Source: Cyanidium caldarium
Lineage: Eukaryota; Rhodophyta; Bangiophyceae; Cyanidiales; Cyanidiaceae
Assembly (NCBI GenBank): GCA_026184775.1
Contig: JANCYW010000008.1
Coordinates: 372,001 to 436,000, forward strand
DNA length: 64,000 nucleotides
Reading direction: 5' to 3'
Shown here one piece after another: positions 1 through 9,292 of this stretch. The notes below the pieces were generated by a model that saw only the letters and a list, made by a program, of their open reading frames with translations, had not been told where the DNA came from and did no database searches. Both the position numbers and the translations under genes were made by a program. Numbering within the stretch: position 1 is the stretch's first letter; the number at the start of each line of letters is the position of its first letter.

Positions 1-1
1 C

Positions 2-2716
2 ATTCGCGTGAGCGCCACCCGTAGTGCGGGCAATGTGCCGGCCATTGTGCAGGAGACGACAGTCGGCAGTGGAGACTCGGTGGTGGCGGTGCGACGGGTA
101 GACGGTGCGCGACATTCGGGCTGGTTGGCACTGGGCGCGTCTGGCACGGTGCAGCGGGTGTCGATGGCGGCGGCGCCCGAGGAGGCGGCCATGGTGGCGG
201 TACTGGACACGGAGGGCGACCTGTGCACTTGTTTGGATGTGTCGCCTGACGGGCGGCATATGGCGGTGGGCGACACCGGCGGCATGCTGCACGTGTGGCA
301 GTTGCCCGCATCGAGCGACACCGCCGACGGCGATGCGGGGATGACAGCGGCGCTGGAGGCGGGGGCGGTGGCGTTCGAGCGTGAGTGGCACGAGGCGCTG
401 CGACCGGCTGCCGAACGACCGCCGCCGTGTGTCTGTGTGCCGCCCACCGCGCCGCTGCTATCGGAGATGCCGTTGCAGCGGCGCCGCACGTTGCCGGGCA
501 GCGTCGCATCCGATCATCGGCGCTGGCACTTTCCGGAACGGTTAAGTGCCGAAGCGCTGAAAGCGGCGCGCTTCGTGCAGTCGGTAGGGTATCTGACGGC
601 CGCCGATGCGATCGCGTTGCTGCTGCCGGATCCGCAACCGGGAGAGGAGCCGATGCGCTGGACGGGCGAGGAGCTGCCGCCGCCATCGCCCGTCGCCCCG
701 CTTTGGGAACGCCTCCGGTATCGCAAGATCGACCTGGCGCGTGCCGAAAGCGTGGACGGCTTCGACTTTGCCGCCCACAATCGGACGCCGTATTGTGGAC
801 TGGAGAACGCGCTGCCCAGTTCGTACATCAATGCGGCCATACAGATGCTGTATTTCGTGCGGCCGTTCCGACGGGCCATGGAACACGCCGCCGCCCGCTT
901 CCCGGCCACGCCCGAGTCGATGGAGGTGAATCTGGCCGCCGAGCTCGGTCATCTGTTCCGAATGATGAACCGCGGGGCCGGACAGGCGTGTCAGGCGACG
1001 CAGCTGATGCGGGCGCTGCGAGGCACGCCGCAGGCGATGGCGCTGCAGTTGGTAGATCATCCGACGGAGACGGGGGCATCGGCAGGTAGGGGCAGTGGGG
1101 AGGCGCCCCGGATGGGTGTTGCCGCCCGGCGTATCGACAAGTTCTTGCGGTATCTGTTGGAGCAGGTGGCGCACGACGAGCTCGTCACCTCGGTGGTGGA
1201 CGCGCTGTTCGGCGCAGAGGTGGTCATCCGCACCCGCGCCGTGGCCGACGGTTCTGAGAGCGTGCAACGCACTCGCCAGTACGTGCTGACGGTGTACAGG
1301 GAGATGGATGCGGGTGCGGCCGGCGAGGCGGAGACTATGCCATCGTTGTCTACCGCCGTGCAACGCTCGTTGCATCGCCGCTGGGGACCGATACGGGCGC
1401 TGCACAAGAGCTCGCACCAGGTAGAGCTGGTACATCAAGTTCGGGACGTCCAGTCGCTGCCGCCGGTGCTGTTGTGCAGTTGCGGCGAGGATGCCGGGCC
1501 GGTGGAGCAAGTGCCACGGACGCTCGAGTTGGCGGCGACCGAAGCGGCACCGCGGGCGTACGAACTGGTGGCGGTCATCGTGGCGGTGGCAGGCAGCAGC
1601 GAGGCGGCGGATGCGTCGCTGGTGGCGTTCATTCAAGTGGATACGGGGGAGGCGTCGGAGGACGAACAGGAGAGCGGTTGGTATTGTTTCAACGACTTTA
1701 CGATCACGCCGATGCCCGACGTGGCCGAGGTGACCCACTTCCCCGATTCGCGCTGGCGGCCGGTGATCCTGGCGTATCGGGAGCGACGGTCGAAGAGCAC
1801 TGTCGCCGAGTGGCAACTACCGCCGCCGCCGCCGCCGCCGCCGCTGCCCAGTCGAGAGGCGGCCTTTGCCCTGCATCCGCTGGGCGCCGCCCATCGGCGG
1901 CTGTTGCGCAGCGGCAATGAGTCATCGCTGCGGCAGCAGCTGTCGTTTGTGCCACTGCAACCCGAAGAACCGTGCGGTCGCGGCACCATCGTGGCGTTGG
2001 ACGCCGAATTCGTCTTGTTGTCGCGCGAGCAGGCCGACATTGTATGCTGCCACCGAAGCGATACACGGTCGGAGCCGGGCGATCTGTCGGTGCAGCGGCA
2101 GGTGCGCGTGCCCGCCAGCAAGGGCGTCGCCCGGTTGACGGTGCTGCGGGAGAATGGCGTGCCGCTAATGGACGATTACGTGATGCCGCCGGCCGACGAG
2201 CCGGTGATCGACTATGTCACGCGGTACAGCGGCATTCGGGCGGAGGATTTGCAGCCGGCGCGCACGCGGCATTACCTGACGTGGCCCAAGTATGCCTACG
2301 CCAAACTGTATTACCTACTGGAGGCCGGGTGCGTGTTTGTGGGACACGGCCTGAAGAGCGATTTTCGGGCGCTGAGCCTGTTGGTGCCGGATACCCAGCG
2401 CGCCGATACCGCCTTGTTGTTTCGCAAGCCGCCGCCTTCGTCGTCGTCGTCGTCGTCCAAAAGCAGTGCGGCAGCGGGTCATCGGCTCTTGTCGCTGCGG
2501 TTTCTGGCGGCGTGTCTGCTCGGCCGCACCATTCAGACCGCCGAACGCGGCCACGACTCGTTGGAGGATGCGCGTGCGGCATTGGATCTGTACCGGATGT
2601 ACCAGGAGTTGGAACGTCACGGCCGACTGGCGGCGACCGTAGACACGCTGTACGAATACGGCTTGCAGCATCGGTGGCAGTACGACGCGCGGGAGCCGTT
2701 CCGCGTTCCCGAATAG
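2..2716 (+). CDS. PAN2: PAN2, poly(A)-nuclease deadenylase catalytic subunit (5'-truncated by window edge)
   Basis: PAN2 with PAN3 trims mRNA poly(A) tails in the cytoplasm. The frame is open to the left edge, so the N-terminal WD40 part is incomplete; only its end (around VSPDGRHMAVGDT) is present. The middle carries the inactive ubiquitin-hydrolase-like domain (GLENALPSSYINAAIQMLYF), which lacks a catalytic Cys as in known PAN2. The C-terminal third is the DEDDh exonuclease: ALDAEF (first Asp/Glu), GHGLKSDF (second Asp) and HDSLEDA (His and last Asp) are all intact, so activity is expected. Low-complexity inserts (a run of eight prolines, a serine run) are alga-specific. It ends 10 bases from the convergent FCF2 gene. 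Confidence 0.93.
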   Translation: MRVSATRSAGNVPAIVQETTVGSGDSVVAVRRVDGARHSGWLALGASGTVQRVSMAAAPEEAAMVAVLDTEGDLCTCLDVSPDGRHMAVGDTGGMLHVWQLPASSDTADGDAGMTAALEAGAVAFEREWHEALRPAAERPPPCVCVPPTAPLLSEMPLQRRRTLPGSVASDHRRWHFPERLSAEALKAARFVQSVGYLTAADAIALLLPDPQPGEEPMRWTGEELPPPSPVAPLWERLRYRKIDLARAESVDGFDFAAHNRTPYCGLENALPSSYINAAIQMLYFVRPFRRAMEHAAARFPATPESMEVNLAAELGHLFRMMNRGAGQACQATQLMRALRGTPQAMALQLVDHPTETGASAGRGSGEAPRMGVAARRIDKFLRYLLEQVAHDELVTSVVDALFGAEVVIRTRAVADGSESVQRTRQYVLTVYREMDAGAAGEAETMPSLSTAVQRSLHRRWGPIRALHKSSHQVELVHQVRDVQSLPPVLLCSCGEDAGPVEQVPRTLELAATEAAPRAYELVAVIVAVAGSSEAADASLVAFIQVDTGEASEDEQESGWYCFNDFTITPMPDVAEVTHFPDSRWRPVILAYRERRSKSTVAEWQLPPPPPPPPLPSREAAFALHPLGAAHRRLLRSGNESSLRQQLSFVPLQPEEPCGRGTIVALDAEFVLLSREQADIVCCHRSDTRSEPGDLSVQRQVRVPASKGVARLTVLRENGVPLMDDYVMPPADEPVIDYVTRYSGIRAEDLQPARTRHYLTWPKYAYAKLYYLLEAGCVFVGHGLKSDFRALSLLVPDTQRADTALLFRKPPPSSSSSSSKSSAAAGHRLLSLRFLAACLLGRTIQTAERGHDSLEDARAALDLYRMYQELERHGRLAATVDTLYEYGLQHRWQYDAREPFRVPE

Positions 2717-2726
2717 GCGGGCGGGA

Positions 2727-3317
2727 TCATCGACGATGTCGCCGTCGAGATGGCTGGCGTGGGCGGCGGGCGGTGGAAGTGGCCGCGCGCTGCGCTTGCA
2801 GTGCCCGAAATCGTCGACGGACCGTTTCACGTAATTGCGCGTCGTGGATGATCTGCTCCAGCCACCGCGACTTGCGCTCCCGTCTCAGTAAATTGTCACC
2901 GCGCGCCAGACCGTGGCGCTCACCAGCGTCCGGCACCACCGTGCCCAGGGCGACTTGATGGGAGTCGCCGCGGCCGTCGCGCTCGGAGATGGTGAGCGAT
3001 GACCGCTCGCCGGGTGACTTGTAAAAGCGACGCACGTCCAGTTGGGCGCGGTTGCGTAAGAGGAGGAGATCTTTCTCCAATTCTTCGTTGAGCTGCTCCA
3101 CGGTGGGGAGCGGGGATGGGCGGCGCTTGCGGGAGCGGTGGGATGCGGGGGTGCGCGTGCGTGTCCAGGGTCGCCAGGTGGTGTCGGATGGGGAGGGATC
3201 GAGGGCCGAGAGGGTGTCGGAATCCTCCATGATTGAAGATGTTTTCCAACAAGAGGTTTGGGTGGGGTCGATCCACTCTCGTAAGATGGGTAAGGTGTCT
3301 TCGCTGGCCACCTCCAT
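2727..3317 (-). CDS. FCF2: FCF2-like pre-rRNA processing factor
   Basis: A 196-residue basic protein. Its C-terminal half matches the Fcf2 domain of SSU processome proteins (yeast Fcf2, human DNTTIP2): LDVRRFYK, then LGTVV, then LLRRERKSRWLEQIIHDAQLR, in the family order 'dP+RFYK ... vGTVv ... l.rkeRk.tlvdELl.D.e.r'. These proteins act in the nucleolus in early 18S rRNA cleavage. The N-terminal half has no recognised domain. The start is the ATG at 3317; the frame continues upstream only to a GTG. It is divergent from the NRAMP gene with about 150 bases between, which include the palindrome GTCACGTGAC at 3393-3402. Confidence 0.8.
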   Translation of the reverse strand: MEVASEDTLPILREWIDPTQTSCWKTSSIMEDSDTLSALDPSPSDTTWRPWTRTRTPASHRSRKRRPSPLPTVEQLNEELEKDLLLLRNRAQLDVRRFYKSPGERSSLTISERDGRGDSHQVALGTVVPDAGERHGLARGDNLLRRERKSRWLEQIIHDAQLRETVRRRFRALQAQRAATSTARRPRQPSRRRHRR

Positions 3318-3467
3318 GTATTCCTGATGGCGTCGCCTCCTCAGCCTCACAATCGGCGAGCGGTGGACCGCGCCGGGCGGACTGCCAGCTGCGTCACGTG
3401 ACAGTCGCCACGCTCGACGTGCGCGACGAGCTCAACGTGCTCGACGTGCGCCTTCGCATACAGCGGT

Positions 3468-5222
3468 ATGGACGCGTCTGCACCACAGCGGTCAAGTGAC
3501 GTTCGTCAGAGCAGAGGCGCCGCACCCGTCCACCCAATGGACACGAGCCGATTCCGTGCCGCAATCCGCACCCTTCGCCAGTGGGCACGCTACGCCGGTC
3601 CTGGTTGGCTGTTCTGCGTCTGCCTCCTGGATCCCGGTAACCTGTTCTCCGACGTGCAATCGGGCTCCGAGTACGCCTACTCTCAGCTGTGGGTGCAGTG
3701 GTGGTCGCAGCTGTTCCTCTTATTCACCGGGTGGTTGTGCGCGCGGCTGGTGCTGTGCTATCTGCCGCTGCAGGATTTCGCGCACGTGAGCGCCAAGCAC
3801 TACCGCAAGCCGCCCGTCGGCCGCTACGTGTTGTGGGCGCTGGCGGAGCTGGTGGTGGTGGCTGCCGACATCCCCGAGGTGATCGGGTACGGCTTTGGCG
3901 CGCATATTCTGTTCGGCATACCGGTGTGGGCTGGCGTGCTGTTGTCGGCCTCGTCGACGGCGATGGTGTTGTTGCTGGAGTGGCGCGACTTGCGCCTGGT
4001 GGAGGTGGTGGTGAGCGCGCTATTGCTGGCGCTGGGAGTATTCCTGGTGGCGTCGCTGGCCCTCTCCGGTGCGGATGCCGGCGCTTTCTTCTACGGCTGG
4101 GCGGTGCCCACTTTTCGGGGCTCTCACGCTGTGTACGACGCGTTGGATATTGTGGGCTCGGTGATCATGCCGCACAATCTGTACCTGTTGACCGGCTCGT
4201 TGGTCACACATCACATGCTCTCCTTTATGGCGGTGAGGATGATAGAGCATGCGCCGGCGCAAGAGCGCACGGAGCGCTCTGATGGGGAGGTGCCACCGCA
4301 GCCGGTATCAACCGTGGAGGAGTGTGGGTGCGGCAGTGCTGGAGGTGCGTGTGGCTGTTGGCGTCGGGTGCCGTCCCACGACGCGGATATCACCGAAGTG
4401 GATACGCCGGACGGTCCTAGCAGCACGCAAGTGGTGGATTCGACATCGCGCACCGATGCTGAGAACGATCGTGAAAACGGCAAGTGCCAGCCTCCGCTAC
4501 AAGAAGCCGATTCCACCGTTGCCGAATTGCCACCGGTGGACACGGCGGAGCTGACCAAGCACGTGCGGCCGTACACCTTGGAAATGGTGGTGCCGGTGCT
4601 GTTCGCCTTTTTCGTCAACGCGGCGGTGACTGCCATCGCCGCGGCGCACGTTTACCCGTTGGATGCGAGCACCAAGGCCAACATCGGCCTCTACAACTTT
4701 TGCGACTATCTGCCGTTCCGCGGTGCGTGCGTGCTGTGGGGCCTGACGCTCATGGCGTCGGGGCAGGTGTCCACCATCACCACCACGCTGACCGGCAGTT
4801 ATGTGATGAAGGGCTTTTTGAACCTGCAGATACCGCTGTTTCTGCGCGCAGTGCTCTCTCGCGGTACCGCCATCCTGCCGGGGCTGATCGTGGCGGCGGC
4901 CACCAGCGAGGCCACCGTGAACAGCATTATTGGAGTGGTGAATGCGTTTCTGAGCTTTGCGCTGCCGGTGGTGCTGGTGCCGCTCTTGCGGTGCACCGAC
5001 GAGCGTCGCCGCCTGCACTGGTTCCCCAAAGCTTTCGGCTGGTTTTTTACGGCATCCGTGTACGTGTTGAACGTCTATAGTTTGTACGCGCCGGCAGGCG
5101 GTATTCTGGGACAGTATGCGGGCGCGAGCGACAACTTTCGCGCGTCGGCACAAGCGAACATTATGCAGGATATTATCTTGATAGGGTATACGGGCATGTT
5201 GGCGTGGTTGACCTTCGCGTGA
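3468..5222 (+). CDS. NRAMP-family divalent metal (Mn2+/Fe2+) transporter
   Basis: 584 residues, strongly hydrophobic, with the NRAMP core. Helix 1 has GPGWLF followed by LLDPGN, whose Asp and Asn bind metal. DIPEVIG is the helix 3 signature. Helix 6 has SVIMPHN with the metal-binding Met at 234; the usual Ala of the A-x-x-M motif is Ser231. Family members use proton-coupled import of Mn2+ or Fe2+. A hydrophilic insert of about 110 residues (roughly 255-365) separates helices 6 and 7 and holds two CxC pairs (Cys286/288 and 295/297). A second in-frame Met at residue 24 lies nearer the conserved core and could be the true start. Membrane (plasma, vacuolar or mitochondrial) cannot be told. Confidence 0.9.
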   Translation: MDASAPQRSSDVRQSRGAAPVHPMDTSRFRAAIRTLRQWARYAGPGWLFCVCLLDPGNLFSDVQSGSEYAYSQLWVQWWSQLFLLFTGWLCARLVLCYLPLQDFAHVSAKHYRKPPVGRYVLWALAELVVVAADIPEVIGYGFGAHILFGIPVWAGVLLSASSTAMVLLLEWRDLRLVEVVVSALLLALGVFLVASLALSGADAGAFFYGWAVPTFRGSHAVYDALDIVGSVIMPHNLYLLTGSLVTHHMLSFMAVRMIEHAPAQERTERSDGEVPPQPVSTVEECGCGSAGGACGCWRRVPSHDADITEVDTPDGPSSTQVVDSTSRTDAENDRENGKCQPPLQEADSTVAELPPVDTAELTKHVRPYTLEMVVPVLFAFFVNAAVTAIAAAHVYPLDASTKANIGLYNFCDYLPFRGACVLWGLTLMASGQVSTITTTLTGSYVMKGFLNLQIPLFLRAVLSRGTAILPGLIVAAATSEATVNSIIGVVNAFLSFALPVVLVPLLRCTDERRRLHWFPKAFGWFFTASVYVLNVYSLYAPAGGILGQYAGASDNFRASAQANIMQDIILIGYTGMLAWLTFA

Positions 5223-5272
5223 GGGAGACGCGGCTGCGAATTTCGTGCAAACTGTGTGGCTCATCCCGTCTG

Positions 5273-6457
5273 TCACACTTTGGTTCGGTACCTGCGCACC
5301 GTCGCCAGCAACTGTCGCGCTTCGGCGTCCCTCTCAAAGTGGTCCCGCACGGGACGCAGAATCTCATTCAACGCCCTACTCAGAGCCGGTTTGAGATCAC
5401 CAGGATGTAGTCGACCGGCCGCGAAATCCTCCTCCACCTTTGCGTACGTATCGTACGTCTTACTGCCGCCATTTTCTTCACTCCGCTCCACAGTAAACGA
5501 GCCCAGTGTGGGCAGCACCATGTACCGCAGGTACTCCAGACACGGATTGTCGGCCACCACGCCCGGCGGGCAGAATGCCTTTTTGATCTTGGCGTTCACT
5601 TCGGCCTCGCTGTCGTCCATGAAGATGGCCGACTCCGGGTCCGACTTGGACATTTTCGCCTGTCCCTGCTTCAGACCGGGCATCATGCGGTGCGACAGGA
5701 TCACCGGTTTGTGCTTGAACTTGCGCAGGTCGCAGTACTCGCGCGCCAGCACGTTCACCTTGCGCTGGTCCATGCCCAGCTGGCAGATGTCCGCGCGCAA
5801 GAAGAAGATGTCCGCGCACTGCATGCAGGGGTAGAAGATCTGCGCAGCCGACAGCTCGTCCTGCTCGGTGCGGCCCATGATTTGCGAGCAGCGCACCACG
5901 CGCGCCAGCGAGTTGCGTCGAGCGATGTCCATCACCAGCGTCCAGTACTCCTCCGGTCGTTTGTTGATCTCCTCGGACGCCCACAGAAACTCGACGCGGT
6001 CCATGCGCATGCCGCACGCCCGCCACACCTCGATAAAGTAGCGCCCGACGGTGCGGATCTTCTTCATGTCCCCGCCGAGCTTGTGATTCAGCTGAGCGAA
6101 CCAGTCGGCCACCCAGAACTTGAACACACACCCGGCTGCAGTGAGTCGGTTCACGTTGATGGCCTTTTGAACGCCCTGGGCGATGTGCATGCGGCCGGAC
6201 GGCTCGAAACCGTCGTAACATACGGGTGGCGTTGGTTTGTGCATCAGCAGACCTCGCAGCTCGTCTTCCTGGATGCACTCCTCGGCCACCGAGCGGCACA
6301 GCCGGAAGCGTTCCTCGAGCGACATTTCCGGCGGCCACCAGGCGGGTGCGGGCGGGCCGGTGGGCGCCGCGTCCGACTCGGCGACGCCGTCTCGCTTGCC
6401 ATCGGCTCGCGCCACTGCCTCTTCTAGGTTGCTTATGTGATCCAGCGGCGAGCTCAT
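5273..6457 (-). CDS. Tyrosyl-tRNA synthetase, eukaryotic/archaeal cytosolic type
   Basis: 394 residues. Class Ic synthetase charging tRNA-Tyr. The HIGH-like motif is SGRMHIAQG and the second signature is AKMSKSDPESAIFMDDS, as in cytosolic eukaryotic TyrRS; CYDGFEPSGR and GMDQRKVN are also diagnostic. The EMAP-II-like C-terminal extension of animal enzymes is absent, as in yeast-size enzymes. The start is the ATG at 6457 (MSSPLDH); the longer frame upstream begins only with GTG, so no targeting peptide is supported. It ends 50 bases from the NRAMP stop (convergent) and is followed upstream by ClpR in the same direction. Confidence 0.93.
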   Translation of the reverse strand: MSSPLDHISNLEEAVARADGKRDGVAESDAAPTGPPAPAWWPPEMSLEERFRLCRSVAEECIQEDELRGLLMHKPTPPVCYDGFEPSGRMHIAQGVQKAINVNRLTAAGCVFKFWVADWFAQLNHKLGGDMKKIRTVGRYFIEVWRACGMRMDRVEFLWASEEINKRPEEYWTLVMDIARRNSLARVVRCSQIMGRTEQDELSAAQIFYPCMQCADIFFLRADICQLGMDQRKVNVLAREYCDLRKFKHKPVILSHRMMPGLKQGQAKMSKSDPESAIFMDDSEAEVNAKIKKAFCPPGVVADNPCLEYLRYMVLPTLGSFTVERSEENGGSKTYDTYAKVEEDFAAGRLHPGDLKPALSRALNEILRPVRDHFERDAEARQLLATVRRYRTKV

Positions 6458-6687
6458 GGCGTGTCTGCCGATCCGTCGATGACACGCGAGGCCGTCGAAA
6501 TCGGGTCCAGCGCTCCGAACCGCCGACAATGTGACCGTTTTGCCACGCGCGTTCCCTGCCGGATGCGCGGCAGTCGACAAACCGCGGATATCCGCACCGC
6601 TTTGGTATCGATACGAATGCAAAGAGGCCGTTAACCTGCCTCGAGAACACACTCACTCTCCTCCTCCACCCGTCCTCTTCATTCCCT

Positions 6688-7518
6688 TTACAAATTCGCC
6701 CGCATGGAGGCGTCCATGCCCTTCACCTTGGGCTCCAGCACTCGATCGATGAGGCCGTACTCGCGCGCCTCGGGTGCGGTGAAGTAGCGGTCGCGTCGAA
6801 AATCGTCCACGATAGCCTCCACGGGGCGACCGCAAAAGTGCGCCAGACAGCGCAACCACCGATCGCGCTGCCGCAACACGTTCACCACCTCGGTGCGCAC
6901 ATCCTCCGCGGGCCCGTTCACCTCATCGAACAGGCTCGGTTGCTGAAAGAGGAAGCGCGCATTGGGCAGGGCGTACCGCTTGCCCTTGGTGCCGCCGGCG
7001 ACGATGAACGCGCCCATGCCGGCCGCCATGCCCATGTTCAGGGTGACGATATCGTATGGCATGCTCTGCATGCAGTCGTACAGCGCCATGCCGCCGGCGT
7101 ACGTGCCACCCGGTATCTGGCAGTACATGGTGACGGGCGACACGGCGTCCTCGTCCTTCAGCTGCAGCAATAGCGACACGGTTTGGTTGGCGGTCTCCTC
7201 ATCCAGCTCCTCGCCCATGAAAATGATGCGGTCCTTGTTCAGCCGTTGCATCAGGTCCACGAACACGTAGTCGTCCATGCCGGGCCCTTTGTACGGCACC
7301 CGCGGCATGGCCCGGCTCATGCGCAGGGAGCGGGATGGGGCGACAGCAGAGTGGCTGGCCGGTGACGGGGGAGGTGTGCCGGCCGGGCGCCGACCGAACC
7401 GCGCCGGGCACGGCTCACGACGGGTGCTGAGCCGATGCGCAGGAGAGTCTCGCAGGCAGCAACGCCGTGAACTGCTTGCCTTGAGGCTGCACACTGAGGG
7501 CAGTGGTGCCGTGAACAT
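6688..7518 (-). CDS. ClpR-like (proteolytically inactive ClpP-family) plastid subunit
   Basis: 276 residues with a plastid-type leader starting MFTAPLPSV. The ClpP fold is clear (QIPGGTYAGGMALYD, GGTKGKRYALPNARF, REYGLIDRVL). Two catalytic triad residues are replaced: the Ser of the GxSxG-like segment is Gly167 (GMAAGMGA) and the His is Gln192 (LFQQP); the Asp at 243 remains. Such members are called ClpR and, in cyanobacteria and plastids, build mixed rings with active ClpP for stromal protein degradation under ClpC. The start is the ATG at 7518, since the longer frame begins with GTG. It is divergent from the rubredoxin gene across 449 bases. Confidence 0.85.
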   Translation of the reverse strand: MFTAPLPSVCSLKASSSRRCCLRDSPAHRLSTRREPCPARFGRRPAGTPPPSPASHSAVAPSRSLRMSRAMPRVPYKGPGMDDYVFVDLMQRLNKDRIIFMGEELDEETANQTVSLLLQLKDEDAVSPVTMYCQIPGGTYAGGMALYDCMQSMPYDIVTLNMGMAAGMGAFIVAGGTKGKRYALPNARFLFQQPSLFDEVNGPAEDVRTEVVNVLRQRDRWLRCLAHFCGRPVEAIVDDFRRDRYFTAPEAREYGLIDRVLEPKVKGMDASMRANL

Positions 7519-7967
7519 GGCGTTGTGTGGGCACTTGAGACAATCGATCGCTGGTGAAGGGCGCTGCGTGTGGAGCCGGGAACGCGCAGCGCGCACGTCG
7601 TTCGGTGCTGCAACTTTCGGCCGCGGCTCTCAGCCCCTCGGGCAGGTCGCCGCTTCCACACGTCGGTATGCCCGTAGCACCCAAATTGAAAGGCGTCCCA
7701 GAGTGTTCGGTAGCACATCACAGAGGAATGCAGTGCGTGCGACGTGACGTGGCGTTCATGCCGAGCTGGACGGGTGGTCCCCGAGTTGCCCCGGGTGCGC
7801 GTCCCGGTGCTCGAGGGGCCCGGTTCGACCGCCGCTGCCTCTCCGTCCGCCGCCACCGCCACCGCACGGGGACTTTTCAGCGTCGGCATCGAATCCGGCA
7901 ACGTTGTCAGCGACGTATATGGAGCTTACAAGCCAGTAATACTCCTCCTCCTCTTCCTCCTCAGCCG
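7519..7967. other. Divergent intergenic region, ClpR / rubredoxin
   Basis: 449 bases with open frames but none with recognisable coding content. Just before the rubredoxin ATG is a pyrimidine tract (7941-7964) ending in CAG, which could be an intron 3' splice site in the 5' leader or simply a pyrimidine-rich promoter element. No tRNA was found. Confidence 0.4.
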
Positions 7968-8564
7968 ATGATCCGCTTTCCGGCGGCGCGCGTCGGCGGC
8001 AAGCACGGCCGAGAGGTGATGCGACTGGTGGCCGCCCGCAGCAGCAAGGGCACCAAGACACAGAAGAAGCAGAACGCCACTTCGACCACTGCCGCACCCG
8101 CCGAATCGGACTGGAGCGCCTCTCTCAAGGACTTGCCGTCCCGACTGCCCAAGCCCGGCAGTCAGGCATTCTGGCTGCTGCTGCTGCTGGGGCTGGTGGC
8201 GGTGAAGGTGGTGCGCGGGCGCGGCTTGCGCGGCGCCACGGCGGTGTCCGAGCCGCGCTCCAAAGTGCGGACCAAGGAACAGGAGGAGGCGCTGCACGTG
8301 TACCGCTGTGGCGGCTGCGGATACACGTTGTATCCGGCGCTCGGTCGCGAGCTCAAGTTCTTCCCGGAAACGTTCAAGTGCCCGATGTGCGGTGCTCCCA
8401 AGTCGGAGTTTTGGGACGTGAACGACCCGGACGACCCGCGGAACCAAGAAGAGGAAGAAGAGGAAGAAGAAGAGGAGCAACAACAAGCGAACACGGGACA
8501 ACAAGAGCCACAGTCGGATTCACCGAGCAGTGCCTCTGAAGATTCTGGCGGCCCATCGGCATGA
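7968..8564 (+). CDS. Membrane-anchored rubredoxin-domain protein (plastid)
   Basis: 198 residues. Order: basic leader (MIRFPAARVG), one membrane helix at about 67-82, then a rubredoxin domain with two CxxC pairs (Cys114/117 in CGGCGYTLYP and Cys138/141 in CPMCGAPK), which would bind one Fe. A very acidic tail (ten Glu in a row from about 161) follows. The domain resembles plastid membrane rubredoxins linked to photosystem II assembly and to plant ENH1, in which a PDZ domain precedes the rubredoxin. A free-standing PDZ membrane protein is encoded at 10803-11597. The start was chosen as the ATG nearest the conserved part; an upstream intron is possible. Confidence 0.82.
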   Translation: MIRFPAARVGGKHGREVMRLVAARSSKGTKTQKKQNATSTTAAPAESDWSASLKDLPSRLPKPGSQAFWLLLLLGLVAVKVVRGRGLRGATAVSEPRSKVRTKEQEEALHVYRCGGCGYTLYPALGRELKFFPETFKCPMCGAPKSEFWDVNDPDDPRNQEEEEEEEEEEQQQANTGQQEPQSDSPSSASEDSGGPSA

Positions 8565-8674
8565 CTTGCCTCTGGATTGTTAACGTGCGTAGCACTGGCG
8601 CCGGGTGTGCCCAGCTGTTTTCTGGTCGGGTCGGATGAGTGTGCGGCCTCGCTTCGATGCGTCGCGTCTCTCAT

Positions 8675-9292
8675 TTATCGGGGCATCTGCGTAACGCGCT
8701 CCCGCTCCCATGACTCCGCATACGGCCGCACCTGCAGCTGTCCGTGACATTCCAGCTCCCATCGCGGCGCCAGGTAGGGAAACGGCACGCCCGGCAACAG
8801 CCGGTCGTCATACGCGATGGTGGACGGACCGTGAAAGCGCAGCAGCCGGTCGATCCATTCGTCGACGGACCACTCGTGCATCGCCTCTGAATGGGCATCA
8901 CGCACTCGTATCATTTGATATTCCGCTAAAAGTGGATCCAGCAGCTGGTACACTCGCGGGCCGTGGCGCGCCATCGCCCGCACTGCCGCAGCTGCCAACA
9001 CCCGCACATACACCGACTGGTCGTCCTGCAGACACGCTTGCAGCGCCTGCTCGCTCGGTCGCAGCGCTCGCAACCGCACCAGGAGACACAGAAACGGCGC
9101 CGGCGGATCCGGTGCCGCACCGCCCACGTATGTCACCTCTACACGGGCTGCTGCCGCCCAGGCAGCCACGTCCTGCAGTGGCTGACACACTCGCCGGTAG
9201 TACGGGCTCTGACGCACGCGGTTCTCCACCGCCGCCCACGACGGCACTCCAGAGTAGGCGTCCGTTGGCTTGCTGCCGGGGAATATTAGCAT
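8675..9292 (-). CDS. PRP38: PRP38-family pre-mRNA splicing factor
   Basis: 205 residues, the size of a bare PRP38 domain without the RS tail of animals. Family signatures in order: SPYYRRVCQPL, YVGG, PFLCLLVRL, YVRVLAA, LLDPLLAEYQMIR, VDEWIDRLL and DDRLLPGVPFPYL. PRP38 is a U4/U6.U5 tri-snRNP component needed to activate the spliceosome. Its presence shows that splicing is retained although this window holds almost no introns. The start is an unambiguous ATG at 9292. It is divergent from ADA3. Confidence 0.87.
   Translation of the reverse strand: MLIFPGSKPTDAYSGVPSWAAVENRVRQSPYYRRVCQPLQDVAAWAAAARVEVTYVGGAAPDPPAPFLCLLVRLRALRPSEQALQACLQDDQSVYVRVLAAAAVRAMARHGPRVYQLLDPLLAEYQMIRVRDAHSEAMHEWSVDEWIDRLLRFHGPSTIAYDDRLLPGVPFPYLAPRWELECHGQLQVRPYAESWERERVTQMPR

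Noticed and set aside
7835-7860. GGTTCGACC, a tRNA B-box-like string
   Set aside because: Flanking bases do not form a five-pair T-stem and no A-box lies at tRNA distance.
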